This document shows positions 17,088 through 25,522 of a stretch of DNA of 64,000 nucleotides, piece after piece (the first letter of the stretch is position 1; every line of letters begins with the position of its first letter). The stretch is from Phycicoccus sp. Soil802 (lineage in GTDB: Bacteria > Actinomycetota > Actinomycetes > Actinomycetales > Dermatophilaceae). The stretch spans positions 393,256-457,255 of the forward strand of contig NZ_LMSS01000006.1 of NCBI RefSeq assembly GCF_001429605.1, given 5' to 3'. A program made the translations under genes and the position numbers. Below the pieces are notes generated by a model, which was given only the letters and a program-made list of their open reading frames with translations, did no database searches and had not been told where the DNA came from.

Positions 17088-18729
17088 GTGCCGTCAGTCC
17101 AGTACTCGACGCCGCATCGGGTTGCGGCTCCTCGACGAGGTTTCCTCGTGCTGGTCGTCGCCCTGACCTCGGTCGTCACGGTCATCGCTCCCGCGGACCG
17201 GGCGCTGGCGGCCGCGGTGCCGCCCTCGGGCACCCCCGCCTCCCACCCGACCAACGGCCCACCGGCACCCGCCCCGGCCGTGGCCCCGGTCCACCCGCCC
17301 TCCGCTGAACAGAAGGACGCCAGCGACACCCCCGCGGCGCCCGAGGCGGCCGCCGCCTCTGCGGACGTCTCCATCGTCAAGACCGTCTCGCCGCCGGTGC
17401 TGGTGCCGGGGTCGACGGTCACGTACACCCTGACGGTCGACAACGACGGCCCGTCGGCGGCCACCGACGTCACCGTCGAGGACGTGCTCGATGTCGCCCT
17501 CAGCGGGGCGACGTCGACGACGACCGCCGGCACGTGCGACGCCGTGGGCACGGACAACACGCTGCGGTGCTCGCTGGGCTCCCTGGACCCGGACGACGAC
17601 CCGGTGACGATCAGCGTCATCGCGCTCCTCGACGGTGACCACGTGGGGACGATCTCCAACACCGCGAGCGTCGAGAGCGCTACGCCGGACCCCGATCCCG
17701 CCGACAACACGGACACGGTGACGGCCACGACCGGCCCGAGCGCCGACCTGTCCCTGGTGAAGTCGGTCAGCCCCCGCGCTCCCGTTGCCGGCACGAGGGT
17801 GGCCTACACGATCAGGGTGCACAACGCCGGTCCGATGACCGCCCACGGCGTCACGGTGACCGACCTGCTGGACGCGGACCTGCTCGACGCGTCCGTGACC
17901 ACGACCGTGGGCAGCTGCGCCCCGATCAGCACCGACCACACGGTCGCCTGCGCGCTCGGGTCCCTCGCCGACCGACAGACCGCCAGGATCACCATCAGGG
18001 CGACCGTCGCCGGAGGCGCCCGGGGCGCCCTCACCAACACGGCGTCGGTGTCCTCCCCCACCCGCGACCCCGATGAGGCCGACAACGCCGACACGGTCTC
18101 GACCCCGGTCGTCGTCGACACGGACGTGAGTCTCCTGAAGAGCGTCTCGAGCTCGACCGCCGAGGTGGGCGACGACGTCGTCTTCAGGCTCAAGGTCTCC
18201 AACGCCGGACCGTCGACCGCCCGCAAGGTCGTCGTCACCGACCTCCTGCCTGCAGGGCTGCGGGTGTCGCGAACCCCCGTGGCCGACGATGGTGAGTGCT
18301 CGGTCTCCGGACCCAGGGTCACCTGCCGCCTCGACGAGCTGGCGGCCGCTGCATCCACCGAGATCCGGGTGACCGCAACGGCGCTCGCCGCAGCGGGGGG
18401 CGAGTCCCTGACCAACACGGCCCGCGTGGTCACGCCGTCCAACGACCGGGTCGGCACGAACGACCAGGACTCCGTGGTGCTGGCGGTCGCCGCCCCGGAG
18501 CCTCCGCCACCGGCGGCCTCACCCGATCCACCGGCGGCGTCGCCCACGCCGCCCGCGGTCACCGACCGGTGCCCCTCGTGCCCCCCCGAGCTGGCCGTCA
18601 CGGGAGCCGACCCGGCGCCCGAGACCGCCCTGGCGCTGGCCATGCTGCTGGCCGGGCTGCTCCTCACGTGGACCGCCCGCCGTCGTGGGGCGCTCCTCGC
18701 GCACGCGGACCGACCGCCGTCTACGTTGA
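17088..18729 (+). CDS. Sortase-type surface protein with three DUF11 repeats; 3' end apparently frameshifted
   Basis: GTG 17088 begins a signal peptide (RRGFLVLVVALTS...), then a Pro/Ala linker, then three DUF11 (isopeptide-forming, beta-sandwich) repeats beginning DVSIVKTVSPPV, DLSLVKSVSPRA and DVSLLKSVSSST. A Pro-rich wall-spanning stretch follows, then the sorting signal LAVTG with a hydrophobic helix and TARRRG. As written the frame has no stop after the basic tail and stays open to 19124, 391 nt into the next gene. Removing one G from GGGG at 18687-18690 gives an Arg-rich tail ending at TGA 18727-18729, just before the next ATG. The end given here assumes that correction. It is likely covalently attached to peptidoglycan by a class E-type sortase. 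Confidence 0.75.
18722..18727 (+). promoter_or_regulatory. -10-like TACGTT before the flavoprotein gene
   Basis: TACGTT ends 6 nt before ATG 18734, the spacing seen at other probable leaderless starts in this window. Confidence 0.4.
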
Positions 18730-18733
18730 GGTC

Positions 18734-20191
18734 ATGGCTGCACAGACCCCGCCCAGCACCCCCGACCTGCCGCCCGAGTGGGACGTCATCGTCGTCGGCG
18801 CCGGCCCCGTGGGTGAGAACGCCGCGGACCGGGCGCACAAGGCCGGACTCACGGTCGCGCTCGTGGAGAAGCACCTCGTGGGCGGCGAGTGCAGCTTCTA
18901 CGCCTGCTCCCCGAGCAAGGCCCTGCTCCGCCCGATCCACGCGACGCGCGCCTCCCAGCGGGTGCAGGGCTCCGAGGGGGCACGCGTCGACCCCGCGGGG
19001 GTGCTGGCTCGCCGCGACGCGTGGGTCAACCGGATCGGCACGACCGACACGTTCGACGACGGCGGCCAGGTCGGCTGGCTCGACCACGTCGGCATCACCC
19101 TGCTGCGCGGGGAGGCCCGCCTGACCGGTGAGCTCGCGGTCGAGGTCGACGGGAAGCCGTACCGGGCCCGACGGGCCGTCGTGCTCGCGACCGGCACCAC
19201 CTCGACGATCCCGCCGATCCCCGGGCTGCGCGAGGCGCGCCCGTGGACGAACCGGGAGGCGACCACGAGCCGGCGGATCCCCGACCGGTTGGCCGTGCTC
19301 GGGGGCGGCGTGGTCGCGTGCGAGCTCGCCCAGGTCTACGCGGCGCTCGGGTCGGCGGTCACCATCATCGAGCAGGCCGACGGGATCCTCGGCCGCCACG
19401 AGGAGTTCGCGGGAGACGCGGTCGCCGAGGCGCTGGAGCGCGACGGCGTCGACCTCCGCCTGGGGACGCGAGCCGAGTCCGTCTCGCGACTGGGGCCCAC
19501 CGGCGAGGTGACCGTCCAGCTGTCCGACGGCACGAGCGTGACCGCGGACGAGCTGCTCGTCGCCGTGGGTCGCACACCCGCCACGAGTGGCCTCGGGGTG
19601 CAGGAGGTAGGCGGCGAGCTCGACGACGCGGGCTTCGTCCGGGTCACCGAACGCATGGAGGTCGAGGGCATCTCGCCGGACCACCCCTGGTTGTATGCCG
19701 TGGGCGACGTCAACGGGCGAGCCCTCCTCACGCACATGGGCAAGTACCAGGCCAGGGCCGTCGGGGACCTGCTCGGTGCGCGCGCGGCCGGCCGTGAGCC
19801 GGACCCGCGGACCACCGTCCCCTGGGCCACCGGCGCCGGGTCGCCCCAGGTCGTCTTCACCGACCCCGAGGTTGCGGCGGCCGGGCTCACCGAGGCCGAG
19901 GCTCGCGAGCGTGGCCTGACCATCCGGATGGTCGACCTGCCGATGGACTCCGCGGCCGGCGCCGGACTCCAGGCCGAGGGCTACCAGGGACAGGCGAGGA
20001 TCATCGTCGACGAGGAGGCCGGCGTCCTCGTCGGGGCGACCTTCGTCGGTCAGGACGTCGCGGAGCTGGTCCACGCCGCCACGGTGGCGATCGTCGGCAA
20101 GGTGCCGCTGACGACGCTCTGGCACGCAGTGCCGTCCTACCCGACGATGAGCGAGATCTGGCTGCGCCTGCTGGAGGAGTACGGCGTCTGA
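18734..20191 (+). CDS. FAD/NAD(P) pyridine-nucleotide disulfide oxidoreductase
   Basis: A 485-aa class I flavoprotein disulfide reductase. The N-terminal FAD dinucleotide fold is VGAGPVGENAA. The redox-active pair is Cys53/Cys58 in GGECSFYACSPSK. The NAD(P) fold is LGGGVVACELAQ, and a second FAD contact is LYAVGDVNG. In true dihydrolipoamide dehydrogenase the C-terminus has HPT with a catalytic His; here the matching place reads SYPTMSE, so the His is replaced by Tyr as in mercuric-reductase-like members. A lipoamide role is therefore doubtful and a general NAD(P)H-linked reductase is the safer call. The ATG sits 6 nt after TACGTT. Confidence 0.85.
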   Translation: MAAQTPPSTPDLPPEWDVIVVGAGPVGENAADRAHKAGLTVALVEKHLVGGECSFYACSPSKALLRPIHATRASQRVQGSEGARVDPAGVLARRDAWVNRIGTTDTFDDGGQVGWLDHVGITLLRGEARLTGELAVEVDGKPYRARRAVVLATGTTSTIPPIPGLREARPWTNREATTSRRIPDRLAVLGGGVVACELAQVYAALGSAVTIIEQADGILGRHEEFAGDAVAEALERDGVDLRLGTRAESVSRLGPTGEVTVQLSDGTSVTADELLVAVGRTPATSGLGVQEVGGELDDAGFVRVTERMEVEGISPDHPWLYAVGDVNGRALLTHMGKYQARAVGDLLGARAAGREPDPRTTVPWATGAGSPQVVFTDPEVAAAGLTEAEARERGLTIRMVDLPMDSAAGAGLQAEGYQGQARIIVDEEAGVLVGATFVGQDVAELVHAATVAIVGKVPLTTLWHAVPSYPTMSEIWLRLLEEYGV

Positions 20192-20325
20192 GCCGGGCGA
20201 CGGAAGATCTCCGTCGGCGAGCGGAGCTCTCCGTCATCCGTACGGCCCACGAGGACGTTTCGCGAGGTACGGTCCGAATTTGACCCCGGCGACCGCACGC
20301 GGGGGAAGACCTCCGAAGGGACACC

Positions 20326-21291
20326 ATGCGACTTCGCACTCCCCTGCGCCTGGGCGTCCTGACCGCGGCAGCAGCCCTCGCGTTGCTCGGTGGTGGGACG
20401 GCCGCCACCGTGAACGCCGCGGCCGTGACGTCACCGGGGGTGGCCGCGTGCCAGCCCGGCGGCAACCACAGCGGCGCCCGGGTCAAGGCCGGCAGCAAGG
20501 CCGTCGAGCCCGCGCTCTACCCCAAGAACGAGGCCAACGCCTACGGCGTGCTCACGAACCTGCCCACCCTCGCCGACGGCAGCGTGCGCATCGACACCGT
20601 CTTCCACATGGTCGACAAGGATGCCTTCACCACCGCGGAGAAGGCCCGGTGGCAGACGCTCATCGCGGCCCAGCTGAAGGTGCTCAACGACTCGTACTCG
20701 GGGGCGACCGCCACCGGTGCCGCCGACACCCCCTTCCGCTTCCGACTGGTCGACACGACGTGGACGACCAACCCGGCGTGGTACACCGCGGTGCCCGGCA
20801 GCAACGCCGAGCGGGAGATGAAGCGGACGCTGTACCGCGGCGACGCCACCACCCTCAACGTCTACGGGACCCAGGGTGGCGGGCTGTTGGGCTGGGCCTA
20901 CTTCCCCAAGGGCTACAACCACGGCCGCGACTACATCGACGGCGTGGTCATGATGGCCGAGTCGATGCCCGGAGGGACCGGGCTGGGATACCCGCAGTAC
21001 ACCGGGGGCGACACCCTCACCCATGAGTCCGGCCACTGGCTGATGCTCGAGCACACGTTCGCGCACGGCTGCGCAGCCAACGGCGACTGGGTGGCCGACA
21101 CCGCACCCGAGGCGATCCCGCAGTTCGACTGCCCGATCGGCGCGGACACCTGCGCCGCCCCCGGGGTCGACCCGATCCACAACTTCATGGACTACACGCA
21201 GGACTCGTGCATGAACATGTTCACGAAGGGTCAGGCGGACCGGATGAGCGACGCCTGGCAGCAGTTCCGCGCCAGAGGCGGCAAGAGCTGA
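20326..21291 (+). CDS. Secreted M43-like zinc metalloprotease (metzincin) with altered zinc motif
   Basis: A 321-aa exported protein with a signal peptide (about 1-32). The zinc site reads HESGHWLMLEH: His233, Glu234, His237 and His243 are intact. The residue at the conserved metzincin Gly position (third after His237) is Met240. The Met-turn follows at NFMDYTQDSCM (Met288). Cysteine pairs in the C-terminal part suggest disulfides. This fits the cytophagalysin/pappalysin group (M43). It has an AAGGG ribosome site 5 nt upstream and a terminator at 21314-21342. Its role is probably extracellular proteolysis, together with the S53 enzyme 5 kb upstream. Confidence 0.85.
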   Translation: MRLRTPLRLGVLTAAAALALLGGGTAATVNAAAVTSPGVAACQPGGNHSGARVKAGSKAVEPALYPKNEANAYGVLTNLPTLADGSVRIDTVFHMVDKDAFTTAEKARWQTLIAAQLKVLNDSYSGATATGAADTPFRFRLVDTTWTTNPAWYTAVPGSNAEREMKRTLYRGDATTLNVYGTQGGGLLGWAYFPKGYNHGRDYIDGVVMMAESMPGGTGLGYPQYTGGDTLTHESGHWLMLEHTFAHGCAANGDWVADTAPEAIPQFDCPIGADTCAAPGVDPIHNFMDYTQDSCMNMFTKGQADRMSDAWQQFRARGGKS

Positions 21292-21313
21292 CCCTCCTGG
21301 GCACCGTCAGCGA

Positions 21314-21342
21314 GGGCCCGCACCGGACGTCGGTGCGGGCCC
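21314..21342 (+). terminator. 12-bp terminator hairpin after the metalloprotease gene
   Basis: GGGCCCGCACCG (21314-21325) pairs with CGGTGCGGGCCC (21331-21342) around GACGT, followed by TTGGCT. It also lies 12 nt past the 3' end of the minus-strand tRNA-Gly and may serve both. Confidence 0.8.
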
Positions 21343-21353
21343 TTGGCTGACTC

Positions 21354-21427
21354 TGGAGCGGGTGACGAGAATCGAACTCGCGTAGCTAGTTTGGAAGACT
21401 AGGGCTCTACCATTGAGCTACACCCGC
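21354..21427 (-). tRNA. tRNA-Gly (anticodon TCC)
   Basis: A 74-nt cloverleaf with CCA encoded. The acceptor arm GCGGGTG/CACCCGC is followed by T and CCA. The anticodon loop is CTTCCAA in a CTAGT/ACTAG stem, and the T-loop is GTTCGATTC. The anticodon TCC lies at 21393-21395 (as GGA on the plus strand). It reads GGA/GGG codons. Confidence 0.97.
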
Positions 21428-21516
21428 GTGGACCGACAGACCCCCGGAGGGGCGGCTGATCCGAGGCGTTAGCCTAATGCCCGCGATCGTGTGACCTGAA
21501 ATCGGCACACCATCGA

Positions 21517-21590
21517 CGGGGTATGGCGCAGGTTGGTAGCGCGTCCGCTTTGGGAGCGGAAGGTCGCCGGTTCAAATCCGGCTACCCCGA
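21517..21590 (+). tRNA. tRNA-Pro (anticodon TGG)
   Basis: A 74-nt cloverleaf. The acceptor arm CGGGGTA/TACCCCG with discriminator A has no encoded CCA. The anticodon stem TCCGC/GCGGA has loop TTTGGGA, placing anticodon TGG at 21551-21553. The T-arm is GCCGGTTCAAATCCGGC. It is divergent from tRNA-Gly. Confidence 0.97.
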
Positions 21591-21602
21591 CACAGGGCTC
21601 GG

Positions 21603-22262
21603 TCAGCGCGGGGTGGCCCGGAACTCGCTGACCCGACGGCCCGCGGCCAGCCCCTTGGCCTCGAACCCGTCGGTGGGTCGCCACGGCGGCCGCTCCCCCT
21701 CCTTGACGTCGAACCCCCCGTGCGCCGCGAGCTCGGAGCGCACGTGGGCGGCATACCCGTCGTGGTCGGTGGCGAGCAGGAGGTGGCCACCGGGGGCGAG
21801 CCGATCGGCCACCAGGTCGAGGGTCTGTCGTGAGACGAAGCGGCGCTTGGCGTGCTTGGCCTTGGGCCACGGGTCGGGGAAGAAGACGTGCACCGCGGCG
21901 AGGGAGCCCGGGAGCACCCGGTCGGCCAGCAGCAGGACCGCGTCGCCCTGGTGCATCCAGACGTTGCCGAGCCCCCGGCGCTCCGCCTCGGCCAGCATCC
22001 GGGCGAGCGCGGGCGTGAAGACGTCGACGGCGAGGAGGTCGTGCCCCGGGTGGGTGGCCGCGTAGGCCAGGGCGGCGGCGCCGTGACCGCAGCCGACCTC
22101 GAGCACGACGGGTGCGGTCCGCCCGAACGCCTCCTCCGGCACGAGCGGACCGTCGGTCGGGACCGAGTGCGCGGGGGCGAGGGTCTGCATGCGCTCGACG
22201 GTGAGCGCCGACAGCCGTCCCCGGCGGGCGTTGTAGGACCGCACGCGTCCCTCGGTGTCCAC
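21603..22262 (-). CDS. trmB: tRNA (guanine-N7)-methyltransferase
   Basis: A 219-aa class I SAM-dependent methyltransferase that makes m7G46 in tRNA. The SAM-binding motif I is VLEVGCGHG (about residues 53-61). The family hallmark VFFPDPWPKAKHAKRR lies near residue 126, and the C-terminal FEAKG segment is also conserved. Length is normal. The GTG start at 22262 begins the conserved region. The gene ends 12 nt from tRNA-Pro in the opposite orientation, a simple juxtaposition with its substrates. Confidence 0.93.
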   Translation of the reverse strand: MDTEGRVRSYNARRGRLSALTVERMQTLAPAHSVPTDGPLVPEEAFGRTAPVVLEVGCGHGAAALAYAATHPGHDLLAVDVFTPALARMLAEAERRGLGNVWMHQGDAVLLLADRVLPGSLAAVHVFFPDPWPKAKHAKRRFVSRQTLDLVADRLAPGGHLLLATDHDGYAAHVRSELAAHGGFDVKEGERPPWRPTDGFEAKGLAAGRRVSEFRATPR

Positions 22263-22389
22263 CGCCCCAGCCTAGGGACCGGACGACGTCCCCTGACCCC
22301 GGCCTGCGGAGTGGCTGCCGACACCCTCCCCGTCCCGACCTGCGACCCACGGGTCGATAACCGACGCTTATGTAACCCATAATGTGGGC

Positions 22390-22914
22390 ATGCGCATCTC
22401 CCGCTTCCCCAACATCGTCGACGACGTCACCGTCCGCCTCATCGCGGGCGTCATCCTGGTGCTCGCCGTCGTCGCCCTCGCGGCGCACCAGTGGTGGCTG
22501 TATGCCGTGCTCGCGACGGACTTCGTGCTGCGCTCGGGCTGGGGACCGTCGGCCAGCCCGGTGGCGATCCTCGTCAACCGCTGGATCCGACCCCGGGTGT
22601 CGGCCGCCCCGCGCTACACGGCCGGGCCCCCCAAGCGCTTCGCCGCGACCGTCGGGGCCGTCTTCACCCTGGCCGCGACGATCCTCTGGCTGGCCGGGAC
22701 GAGCCTGCCGGTCATCCTCATCGGCGTCGTCATGGTGGTCTTCCCCGCGCTGGAGTCGCTCGCCGGGATCTGCGTGGGGTGCATCGTCTTCGGCTGGTTG
22801 ATGCGACTCGGCCTGATCCCCGAGTCGGTCTGCCTCGAGTGCGCCGACATCACCCGCCGCGCGGCCCAGCGCCAGGCGGCGGCCGCAGGGGCCCCCGCGG
22901 GTTCGCAGGCCTGA
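22390..22914 (+). CDS. DUF4395 membrane protein
   Basis: A 174-aa protein with about four membrane helices (about residues 14-48 and 80-122) and two conserved cysteine motifs, ICVGCIVFGWL and VCLECAD. DUF4395 proteins often sit beside thioredoxin-like or sulfurtransferase genes; none is adjacent here. Start: CATAAT (22378-22383) ends 6 nt before ATG 22390, the leaderless spacing seen elsewhere in this window, so I prefer it to GTG 22384. It converges on the phosphatase gene with a 39-nt gap. Confidence 0.82.
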   Translation: MRISRFPNIVDDVTVRLIAGVILVLAVVALAAHQWWLYAVLATDFVLRSGWGPSASPVAILVNRWIRPRVSAAPRYTAGPPKRFAATVGAVFTLAATILWLAGTSLPVILIGVVMVVFPALESLAGICVGCIVFGWLMRLGLIPESVCLECADITRRAAQRQAAAAGAPAGSQA

Positions 22915-22953
22915 CCACGACCGGGCCGGCGCCCACCCGACGCAGGCTCGGGC

Positions 22954-24009
22954 TCAGCGGCGCCAGACGAGGACGGCCGCGCGGTCGTCGGTCTCGCCGG
23001 CCCGGGCCGCGTTGCACACCTTCGCAGCCATGCCCTCGAAGCCCTTGCCGATCATCCGCTCCGCCGTCCCGAGCATCCGGTCGATGCCGTCGCGCAGGTC
23101 GCGGTTGCGGACCTCGATGACCCCGTCGGTGTAGAGGAGCAGCGCGTCGCCACGGCCGAGCTGGCCGCGGATCCGGGGGAAGGCCAGCCCCTCGGTGACG
23201 CCGAGCACTGGGCCCTCGTCACCCTCGAGGACCTCCCACCGGCCCGAGCCGGCCGAGAAGCGCACGCCCGGGGGGTGACCGGCCGACCCCAGGCTGTACT
23301 CCCCCGTGGTCAGGTTGATCATGGCGTGCGCCGCGGTCGCGAAGCCCTCGTCCCACGCCTGGCGCAGCAGGTAGGAGTTGGCGGCCGGCAGGAAGGTGTC
23401 GTAGGGCAGCGACCCGAGGAGGCCCCCGAACGCCCCGGACAGCAGCAGTGACCGCGTGCCGGCAGCGATGCCCTTGCCCGAGACGTCGACCAGCGCGAGC
23501 TCGAGGACGTCGTCGTGGCGGCTGGTGACGAGGAAGTCGCCGGAGAACGAGTCACCGTACGCGGACAGGACGGACAGCTCGGCGCCCCACCCGCTCGGCA
23601 GCTCCGGGAGCTCGCCCTGGGTGCGCAGCCGGTCGCGCAGGTCGACCAGCATCGACTCCCCGAGGTTGCCCTGCACGCCCAGGCGGGCCCGCGAGGCAGC
23701 CACCCAGAACATGATGATCATGACGAGCGTCAGCACGCCGTACGCGGCCAGGATGCCGGGGGAGGCGTCCCGGTCCAGCACCGTGTAGGCCCCGGCGATG
23801 AGGATCGCGACGTCGACCGCGGCCAGCACCTTCGGGGTGAGGAAGAGGCCCGCGAGGACGGCCACCGGGACGTACGCCGAGAAGGGGACGTTGTCGGGCC
23901 ACAGGGACATGGACCAGCAGAGCAGCGTGTTCGCAGCGATGACGCCCGCCGCGGTCGCCGCCTGGCCCCAGCGCACGAACCTGTACCGACTGCGCTGGAC
24001 CCGGGACAT
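22954..24009 (-). CDS. Membrane-bound SpoIIE-type PP2C serine phosphatase
   Basis: A 351-aa protein. The N-terminal third has about four membrane helices (about residues 12-105, including AATAAGVIAANTLLCW). The rest is a SpoIIE/RsbU-type phosphatase domain with the metal-binding motifs GDFL...DVSGKGIAAG, LLLYTDGVIEVR and DDRAAVLV. RsbU-like enzymes dephosphorylate anti-sigma-factor antagonists, so it may feed a partner-switching stress pathway. No STAS or RsbW gene is near. ATG 24009 was chosen because the basic n-region and first helix follow. An upstream GTG (VVVERTFLARRSV) is possible and no good ribosome site supports either. Confidence 0.87.
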   Translation of the reverse strand: MSRVQRSRYRFVRWGQAATAAGVIAANTLLCWSMSLWPDNVPFSAYVPVAVLAGLFLTPKVLAAVDVAILIAGAYTVLDRDASPGILAAYGVLTLVMIIMFWVAASRARLGVQGNLGESMLVDLRDRLRTQGELPELPSGWGAELSVLSAYGDSFSGDFLVTSRHDDVLELALVDVSGKGIAAGTRSLLLSGAFGGLLGSLPYDTFLPAANSYLLRQAWDEGFATAAHAMINLTTGEYSLGSAGHPPGVRFSAGSGRWEVLEGDEGPVLGVTEGLAFPRIRGQLGRGDALLLYTDGVIEVRNRDLRDGIDRMLGTAERMIGKGFEGMAAKVCNAARAGETDDRAAVLVWRR

Positions 24010-24184
24010 GACGGATCGCCGAGCGAGAAAAGTCCTCTCGACAACCACTGTGAAGTTCCTTCGGCAAGGCAGGGTGCGGGCACCCTTGTGCGTCTGCGGG
24101 ATGGGTCGACCCCTATCCGACCCGCCGCCAGCGTAGTGGGAGGTCAGTGGGTGCGCGCCAGATCGGTGGAGATCAGGCGGCGAG

Positions 24185-24652
24185 TCAGGCCTGCGGCGGC
24201 AGCGTGCCGGACTCCTCGTAGGCGCTGACCATGTCGATCCGGCGCTGGTGCCTCGGCGCACCGGAGAACGGCGTCGCGAGGAACGCCGCCACCATCGCCT
24301 TGGCCTCCTCGACGGTGTTCATCCGGCCCCCGATCGAGATGACCTGGGCGTTGTTGTGCTCCCGAGCGAGGGTCGCGAGCTCGGCGTTGTAGCACAGGGC
24401 CGCGCGGATGCCGGCGACCTTGTTGGCCGCCATCTGCTCTCCGTTGCCCGAGCCACCGAGCACGACACCCAGCGAGTCCGCGTCAGCGGCGACGGCCTCG
24501 GCTGCACGCAGCACGAAGACGGGGTAGTCGTCCTCGGGGTCGAGGGTGTGCGGCCCGTGGTTGGTCACGTCGTGGCCCTCGGCCTCGAGGAACGAGACCA
24601 GCTCACCGAGCAGCTCGTATGCCGCGTGGTCGCCGCCGATGTGGACGCGCAT
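24185..24652 (-). CDS. rpiB: Ribose-5-phosphate isomerase B (RpiB/LacAB family)
   Basis: A 155-aa enzyme interconverting ribose-5-phosphate and ribulose-5-phosphate in the pentose phosphate pathway. It shows GGDHAAYELL at the N-terminus with the phosphate and ring-opening residues, and GGSGNGEQ with Glu72 as the probable base, the mycobacterial form in which Glu replaces the Cys of the E. coli enzyme. ATG 24652 has GGAGGA 7 nt upstream, so the 12 extra codons upstream are rejected. It lies 128 nt downstream of the Rv2466c-like gene, the gap being filled partly by 17-bp tandem repeats. Confidence 0.93.
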   Translation of the reverse strand: MRVHIGGDHAAYELLGELVSFLEAEGHDVTNHGPHTLDPEDDYPVFVLRAAEAVAADADSLGVVLGGSGNGEQMAANKVAGIRAALCYNAELATLAREHNNAQVISIGGRMNTVEEAKAMVAAFLATPFSGAPRHQRRIDMVSAYEESGTLPPQA

Positions 24653-24735
24653 CTGGTGCTCCTCCGTCGAAGTCTGCTGTGTCGCCAACAGCGCGCAGCG
24701 ATCCTATTGCGCCCTGCAGCCCCCGTCTCTCAGTC

Positions 24736-24786
24736 GCTGCGTGGGTCTGGCTGCTGCGTGGGTCTAGCTGCTGCGTGGGTCTAGCT
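24736..24786. repeat. Three tandem 17-bp repeats at a gene end
   Basis: GCTGCGTGGGTCTGGCT (24736-24752) is followed by two copies of GCTGCGTGGGTCTAGCT (24753-24769, 24770-24786). The last copy holds the TAG stop of the upstream minus-strand gene and the middle copy holds the same TAG in the intergenic part. It is probably a slippage expansion. Confidence 0.85.
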
Positions 24787-25407
24787 GAAGATCGGGCCGA
24801 CGGTCCGCGACCGCTTGAGCTCGTAGAAACCGGGGGTGCCGGCCACCAGGACGCAGCCGTCCCAGAGCCGACCCGCAGCCTCACCCTTGGGGGCGGGTGA
24901 GACGACCGGACCGAAGAAGGCCTCGCCGTCGACCGCGACGACCGGCGTGCCGACGTCGTCACCGACCAGGTCGATGGCCCGCTGGTGGCTCGCGCGCAGC
25001 TCTGCGTCGACCGCGTCGGACTCGGCGAAGTCGGCCAGCTCCCAGGGCAGCCCGACCTCTTCCAGGGCAGGGCCGATGACCTTGGCGTAGTCCTTCTCGC
25101 CACCGAGGTGGATGCGCGTGCCCATGGCGTCGTAGAGGGGCCTGATCACCTTGTCGCCGTGGTCGCGCGCCGCGGCGATGATGACCCGCACCGGGCCCCA
25201 GGCTCGATCCATCATCTCGCGGTAGCTGTCGGGGAGGTCGCGACCCTCGTTGAGGACCGCCAGGCTCATCACCGACCAGGTCACGTCGACGGGACGGACC
25301 TCCTCGACCTCCATCATCCAGCGGGACGTCATCCACGCCCACGGACACAGGGGGTCGAACCAGAACTCGGCGGACGTACGGGTCTCGGACACAGGGGTGG
25401 CAGTCAC
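24781..25407 (-). CDS. Rv2466c-like DsbA-family oxidoreductase (mycothiol-dependent nitroreductase type)
   Basis: A 208-aa thioredoxin-fold protein of the DsbA/FrnE type. The active-site segment is DPLCPWAW with Cys21; the second cysteine of the CPWC motif known from mycobacterial Rv2466c is Ala24 here. A one-cysteine form would work through a mixed disulfide with mycothiol. The cis-Pro region is VGTPVVAVDG. The start is GTG 25407, or GTG 25413 two codons upstream; neither has a clear ribosome site. It is divergent from pepN and upstream of rpiB on the same strand. Confidence 0.85.
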   Translation of the reverse strand: MTATPVSETRTSAEFWFDPLCPWAWMTSRWMMEVEEVRPVDVTWSVMSLAVLNEGRDLPDSYREMMDRAWGPVRVIIAAARDHGDKVIRPLYDAMGTRIHLGGEKDYAKVIGPALEEVGLPWELADFAESDAVDAELRASHQRAIDLVGDDVGTPVVAVDGEAFFGPVVSPAPKGEAAGRLWDGCVLVAGTPGFYELKRSRTVGPIFS

Positions 25408-25522
25408 ACCCACAATCCTGCCACTGCCCTCCGGGAGCCACACCAGCGGTGGTCGCCCGGTGGCCCACCCGTGCGAGGATGGCCGCCGAAACCACTCGAC
25501 CTCCCTACGTGCAGGAGCACCG

